Part shown: positions 5,604-9,064 of the stretch, piece after piece
Numbering within the stretch: the first letter of the stretch is position 1
Layout: each line of letters begins with the position of its first letter
Origin: Candidatus Latescibacterota bacterium
GTDB lineage: Bacteria; Latescibacterota; 4484-107; B68-G9
NCBI GenBank assembly: GCA_012961755.1
Contig: DTYS01000129.1
Coordinates: forward strand, 1 to 9,064
Length of the DNA stretch: 9,064 nucleotides
Direction: 5' to 3'
Translations under genes and position numbers: made by a program
The notes under the pieces: generated by a model
Seen by the model: only the letters and a program-made list of their open reading frames with translations
Told to the model about the DNA's origin: nothing
Databases searched by the model: none

Positions 5604-6722
5604 TTAGAAACTTCCTTCCAAGCTCACGTGCACCTTCCCCTGCAAGGGACCATCTCCCGGGGAGAGCCCGTAGTCCACCCCCACGAGGCCCACCCTGGTC
5701 TTAAGCCTCATGCCCACGCCGTAGCCCAGCCTCACCCTTCCCCGCACGTAACCCACGTCCAAGAACGGGGAGGTTGAGGAACCTCCTCCCAATCCTCTGC
5801 GCAGCTCAAGGTTCGTCCAGAGGACCCTCCTTCCCCTGAACTGTTCCTCCCGGTACCCCCTCAAGGACCTGGCCCCCCCGAGGGGGATAAGTTCGTAAGG
5901 GGAAAGTCTCCTACCTTCCACCGCGCGGAAGTGGAGGCTCCCCACGATCGCGAGCCCATGACCCATCGGCCTGCACCACTCTACATCTGTCCCCACCCTC
6001 GACCTCGCCCCCTCCTCCCTCCCGGGATACCACCACGCCTCGGATGTAACCCGGAGGGGGCCCTTCTTGTACGTTAAGCTAAATCCGAACCCCCAGACCC
6101 CTTCCCCCACCGAATCCCTCACCGTGCGCTCCCTTCCCACGCTCATCCCGACCTCGGCAGGTCCTACCGGCAGCAAAGCGCTGGCCGACCCTCTTAAGTT
6201 GCAGTACATCTCCCTCAGCTCCCCTTCGAACTCCCCCTTTAAGCTAAGGGGAAGACCCAAGGCCCGGGGCTCGCGGTAGGAGAGGTCCAGCTCAGTGCAG
6301 GAGCTCCGACGGTTCCACCTCGCCCCTAACCTCCGTCCCTTTCCCCACGGGTTCCGGAGCGAGAGGAAGAGCTCCCCTAAGACCTCCCCGCCCGCGTAGC
6401 CCAAGGCCGCGGAGAACACGTTGCCCCCTATCTTAGGTCCCTCGTCTACCCTGAGGGATATGTGAAGGCCGTCCTCCCTCAGGCTCGCCTCCACCACCTC
6501 GACCCTCGCGAAGGGATGTCCCCGATCCTCGTACCACGAGAGAACTTTCCGTATCCCACCCTCCAGCCTCTCCGGGACGAACTCCTCACCCGGCCTCACC
6601 CCTAAGAGCCTCCCCACCTCGGAGCTGTCCGCCCCCTCCACCTTGACCTCAGCTACCTCAGTCCCCCAGGCCGCCCCACACAGGGACAGCAGCACGAGCA
6701 CGCCAAAGAAAGCGCCGGACAT
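5604..6722 (-). CDS. Omp85/TamA-like outer-membrane beta-barrel protein with one POTRA domain
   Basis: A 372-residue protein. Residues 1-20 are a hydrophobic signal peptide with a likely cut after GAAWG; it lacks the usual positive n-region, and the Cys at 15 is not in a good lipobox. Residues 22-94 form one POTRA-like domain (VAEVKVEGADSSE, then the LEGGIRKVLSWYEDRGHPFARV stretch, then ISLRVDEGP). From about 98 a barrel follows, with alternating polar/hydrophobic strands. It includes the Omp85 loop-6 signature LGGARSLRGYREEQFRG (281-297, with the RGY core), TNLELRRG, and FLDVGYVRGRV. The protein ends in Phe, as expected for a barrel recognised by BamA. Omp85 proteins insert or translocate outer-membrane proteins; BamA has five POTRA domains and TamA three, so this is a minimal form. 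Its ATG is one base after the stop of the upstream large barrel gene, implying coupling and perhaps a joint task (inference). Confidence 0.85.
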   Translation of the reverse strand: MSGAFFGVLVLLSLCGAAWGTEVAEVKVEGADSSEVGRLLGVRPGEEFVPERLEGGIRKVLSWYEDRGHPFARVEVVEASLREDGLHISLRVDEGPKIGGNVFSAALGYAGGEVLGELFLSLRNPWGKGRRLGARWNRRSSCTELDLSYREPRALGLPLSLKGEFEGELREMYCNLRGSASALLPVGPAEVGMSVGRERTVRDSVGEGVWGFGFSLTYKKGPLRVTSEAWWYPGREEGARSRVGTDVEWCRPMGHGLAIVGSLHFRAVEGRRLSPYELIPLGGARSLRGYREEQFRGRRVLWTNLELRRGLGGGSSTSPFLDVGYVRGRVRLGYGVGMRLKTRVGLVGVDYGLSPGDGPLQGKVHVSLEGSF

Positions 6723-6723
6723 C

Positions 6724-9064
6724 TCAGAAGCTAGCCCTCACCTCCGTCCTCATCGTGTAACGCAACCTCCTTCCCGGCCGCTTACTGCCCGTGCAGGAGA
6801 GCGAGAGCCTCGTGGACCTCCCCGTCCTGCGACCTAACCTCAAAGCCCACTTCAAGTTCAACCCAGGCCCCCTTCCCTCCGCCATCCCGTAGGGGACCTC
6901 CCTCGGGGCCCTGACCCCCGCGACCTCCAGGTACCCCCAGACCCTGAACCTCCCAAACGAGCGCTCCACCTCGGGCCTGAAGGAAACGTAGTCCGCCCTT
7001 GTGCCCCCCGTACGCTCCAGGTCCCTACCGAGCTTAAACCTACCCCCCATCCTCCCCCCTCCGAACCCGAGGAAGTAACCTCCCGACAGGCTTCCCCCCG
7101 ATATCCGGTAGTCCTCATAGGAGCTGTACCTCTCCCTGAGCCCTCCCTCGGCCTCCAGCTCCACCTCCGACCTTCCGGTAAAGAGCCTCAGCCTCGCACC
7201 GAGCCTCCGGTCCCTCCTGCCGAACGAGAGGGCCTTCTCCTCGTCCCAAAAGAGGAACCCCCTCAGGGAGCCCCACCTACCGAAGACCTCGAGGTCCTGC
7301 CTTAAGGAGAGGTTCTCCCTCAAGCTTCCCCCATCCCTGAGCTCGGCGCGCGTGCCGTAGAAGGAAGTAACCGAACTGAACCCCCTCGGCCTGAAACTGA
7401 GGTTCGCTCCGAGCCTTTCCCTCCTTACGGCCCTGTACGACCGCACGGGGGCGAGGTACCTCACATAATCCCCCTCCGGGTCGGGGAAGAACTCCCCCTC
7501 CTCCGTCCTGCCGTCGCCGTCCCTGTCCTCCCAGGAGTATCCCCCCCTCCCGGTCCCGACGTAGAGGAACCTCTCCTCGAGCCCGGGCGCCCGCCCCTCC
7601 GTCACCTCCCCGTCGAGGGAAATGGTCGTAGCCTTTCCCAGGGGGACCCTAACCTTGAGCCAGCCCAAGGGTCCTACCTCGCTCCTCCAGGTATACCCAC
7701 CCTCGAAGTACCTCCCTGCCTCAAGCTCTGCCCCGAGCCACTCCACGCAGGAGGTGTCCTCCAGCCTACCGTAGCTCACCTTCCACCTGAGGCTCCCCTC
7801 CCTTCCCGAGATCCCCCCCTCCCACTCCAGTCGCCTCAGGCGGGGGGAGGATTCGAGCTCGTACGAGAGGAAGGGGCCCACCCGCCACCTGTGGTCCAAC
7901 CCCACCTTCCTCCTGAGGAACGTCCCATCCTGGCCCATCACGCGCTCCTCTAAGGCCGTAAGCTCGGGCAATCCCCCCTCCCGGGACCTGAGCTCCACCC
8001 TCCACCTTGCCGAAGGTTCATCCCCCCCGAGCCTTCCGTATCCGACGGAGAGCCTCGTGTTCAGAGTAGGCGTGTAGATCGCCGATACCTCCTCCTCGGT
8101 ACCTCGATGAGGGTGGAACTCATCGACATCGTATACCCTGTCCAAGGGGAAGAATCCCTCCCCTACGTGCCTTACCGCTCCCCTCAGCCTCCATTTCTCC
8201 CCTCCCACCTCTACCTCGAACCTATACGCCCTCCCGATGTCATCCCCGTCGTTCAAGGGGGAAAGCAAGTTCCCGTCCCGAAGGCTCGCGGCCCATTCCC
8301 CCTCGGCACGGACCCAATCGGAAGGCCTCAGGACAGCACCGAGCGACAGGAGCTCCCGAAGCTCGGGAAGCGGGAGGGGTCCACCCGGCGAATAGGCCCC
8401 CTCGCCGGGCCCCACATATTCGTAGACCCCCCTTCCCAGGTACCTGTAATCCCCCTTCCCCTCGCCGACGAAGGAGAAGGTGACCCTATGCGTGCCCAAC
8501 CCTTCTCCCACGTACTTGTAATGTCCGCCCACCAACCTGTACGAAGGCAAGACGTCCAGCGGCCTCCTTCCGTCTTCGGCCTCCCTCACCCACATCCCGA
8601 AGGCCTCCACCTTCCCAAGCCTCAACCTCCCCCGGGCTGCGAGGGTGGTCTTCGAATAGTGGCGTCCGACGTAGCAGAAGTCCACTACTATCCTGCTACC
8701 CGGCTTTATCTGCCTCCTCGGGGTGAAGGTCAATTGGGCAGAGGAGTAGTCTATCGTGTAGTCATCCCCCCTCTCCATCCTCTCCCCGTCCACCCACACC
8801 CTCTCCGTCCCCGCCAGGACCACTATCGATCCGTCCCCGTCCTCCGAGTGCAACTGATAAGGCCCCTGGTCCCCCCCCACGAAGAGGTTCGTGCAGAACT
8901 TCCCCTTATCCTCCGCTATAGCGAGGGAGAGCTCCAAGCGCCCCGTCCTCACCTCTCCGAGCACCCCCTCCAGCCTCCTCCCGTACCTCCCGAACTGCCC
9001 GTCCCTCCATCCTACCTCGTAGTCCCCGAAGGTTGCGGAGAACCTCCCGCCCGAGACCTTCACG
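6724..9064 (-). CDS. Large outer-membrane beta-barrel surface protein, 5' end off window
   Basis: 779 residues are visible, numbered from the right edge; the true start lies outside, since the first visible codon is a GTG encoding an apparently internal residue. Residues 8-62 (FSATFGDYEVGW...GKFCTNLFVG) and 81-131 (VVLAGTERVWVDGERMERGD, then DYTIDYSSAQLTF) form a module I associate with large surface barrels of FCB-type and candidate-phylum bacteria; the DG-x-x-x-x-x-G-x-DYTIDY element is also reminiscent of SprA-type proteins. Residues 182-224 hold short glycine/tyrosine repeats, with another copy at 499-509. An EF-hand-like loop is at 513-524. The rest is a long series of amphipathic strands rich in Tyr, Trp, Arg and Gly, ending TEVRASF, a good C-terminal barrel signal. 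It is probably an outer-membrane channel or anchor; cargo is unknown. It is followed after one base by the Omp85-like gene, which might help assemble it. Confidence 0.75.
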   Translation of the reverse strand, partial: VKVSGGRFSATFGDYEVGWRDGQFGRYGRRLEGVLGEVRTGRLELSLAIAEDKGKFCTNLFVGGDQGPYQLHSEDGDGSIVVLAGTERVWVDGERMERGDDYTIDYSSAQLTFTPRRQIKPGSRIVVDFCYVGRHYSKTTLAARGRLRLGKVEAFGMWVREAEDGRRPLDVLPSYRLVGGHYKYVGEGLGTHRVTFSFVGEGKGDYRYLGRGVYEYVGPGEGAYSPGGPLPLPELRELLSLGAVLRPSDWVRAEGEWAASLRDGNLLSPLNDGDDIGRAYRFEVEVGGEKWRLRGAVRHVGEGFFPLDRVYDVDEFHPHRGTEEEVSAIYTPTLNTRLSVGYGRLGGDEPSARWRVELRSREGGLPELTALEERVMGQDGTFLRRKVGLDHRWRVGPFLSYELESSPRLRRLEWEGGISGREGSLRWKVSYGRLEDTSCVEWLGAELEAGRYFEGGYTWRSEVGPLGWLKVRVPLGKATTISLDGEVTEGRAPGLEERFLYVGTGRGGYSWEDRDGDGRTEEGEFFPDPEGDYVRYLAPVRSYRAVRRERLGANLSFRPRGFSSVTSFYGTRAELRDGGSLRENLSLRQDLEVFGRWGSLRGFLFWDEEKALSFGRRDRRLGARLRLFTGRSEVELEAEGGLRERYSSYEDYRISGGSLSGGYFLGFGGGRMGGRFKLGRDLERTGGTRADYVSFRPEVERSFGRFRVWGYLEVAGVRAPREVPYGMAEGRGPGLNLKWALRLGRRTGRSTRLSLSCTGSKRPGRRLRYTMRTEVRASF
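7492..7527 (-). other. EF-hand-like calcium-binding loop in the large barrel protein
   Basis: The codons spell DRDGDGRTEEGE, with Asp at 1, 3 and 5, Gly at 6 and Glu at 12, the canonical 12-residue EF-hand/dockerin pattern. No flanking EF-hand helices are evident, so it is probably a calcium-stabilised loop between barrel strands, as in other surface proteins. Confidence 0.6.
8392..8541 (-). repeat. Short tandem protein repeats, [YF]x[YF][VL]GxGxG, in the large barrel protein
   Basis: Four related copies lie close together: YKYVGEGLG (182-190), FSFVGEGKGDY (196-206), YRYLGRGVY (206-214) and YEYVGPGEGAY (214-224). A fifth, FLYVGTGRGGY, lies at residues 499-509 (bases 7537-7569), just before the calcium-type loop. 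The spacing between copies is irregular, so they look like short strand-turn units rather than a DNA tandem repeat. Confidence 0.6.

Noticed and set aside
5604..6722. Lipoprotein reading of the Omp85-like signal peptide (Cys15)
   Set aside because: The residues before the Cys (LSL) do not fit a lipobox, which needs a small residue at -1, and barrel proteins of this type are cut by signal peptidase I.
1..9064. CRISPR array, given the cas6 and CARF genes
   Set aside because: No direct repeats of 25-40 bases at regular spacing are visible on either strand; any array must be outside the window.

Overview
The window looks like part of the chromosome of an uncultured or poorly described thermophilic, diderm (two-membrane) bacterium. 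The support is: high G+C over most of the window, arginine written mostly as AGG and isoleucine often as ATA, proteins rich in Glu/Arg/Val, close resemblance of one small protein to Thermotoga TM1367, and two outer-membrane beta-barrel genes. The large barrel resembles surface proteins I associate with the Calditrichota/WOR-3/Gemmatimonadota side of the FCB-like bacteria. That placement is inference, not a determination.

Layout. (1) Positions 1-1908, minus strand: a CRISPR-linked operon read leftward, cas6, then a cyclophilin-like TM1367-family gene, then a CARF-domain protein (NE0113 family) fused to a LuxR-type helix-turn-helix. The last gene runs off the left edge. (2) Positions 1909-2026: a divergent promoter region with two well-formed sigma70-type promoters back to back. 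A 7-bp inverted repeat covers the -10 box and start region of the cas6 promoter. (3) Positions 2027-5131, plus strand: an overlapping three-gene operon, phosphomannomutase/phosphoglucomutase, XTP/dITP pyrophosphatase (RdgB/HAM1), and an Eis-like GNAT acetyltransferase. (4) Positions 5133-9064, minus strand: a large outer-membrane barrel protein (5' end off the window), an Omp85/TamA-like barrel with one POTRA domain, and a 147-residue protein that resembles the core-binding half of a tyrosine recombinase without a catalytic half. Groups 3 and 4 converge with a single base between their stop codons.

How the parts may work together. Cas6 processes CRISPR RNA. The CARF-LuxR protein is built like a transcription factor that would sense a cyclic oligoadenylate made by a type III CRISPR complex, so this operon may be a signal-responsive, self-regulating CRISPR unit. 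The inverted repeat in its promoter is the obvious candidate operator. No CRISPR array or type III effector gene is present in the window, and the regulatory link is inference. The other operons look like ordinary sugar-phosphate and nucleotide housekeeping genes and envelope assembly genes. No tRNA, rRNA, insertion sequence or CRISPR array was seen, and there is no gene-free stretch longer than about 120 bases.
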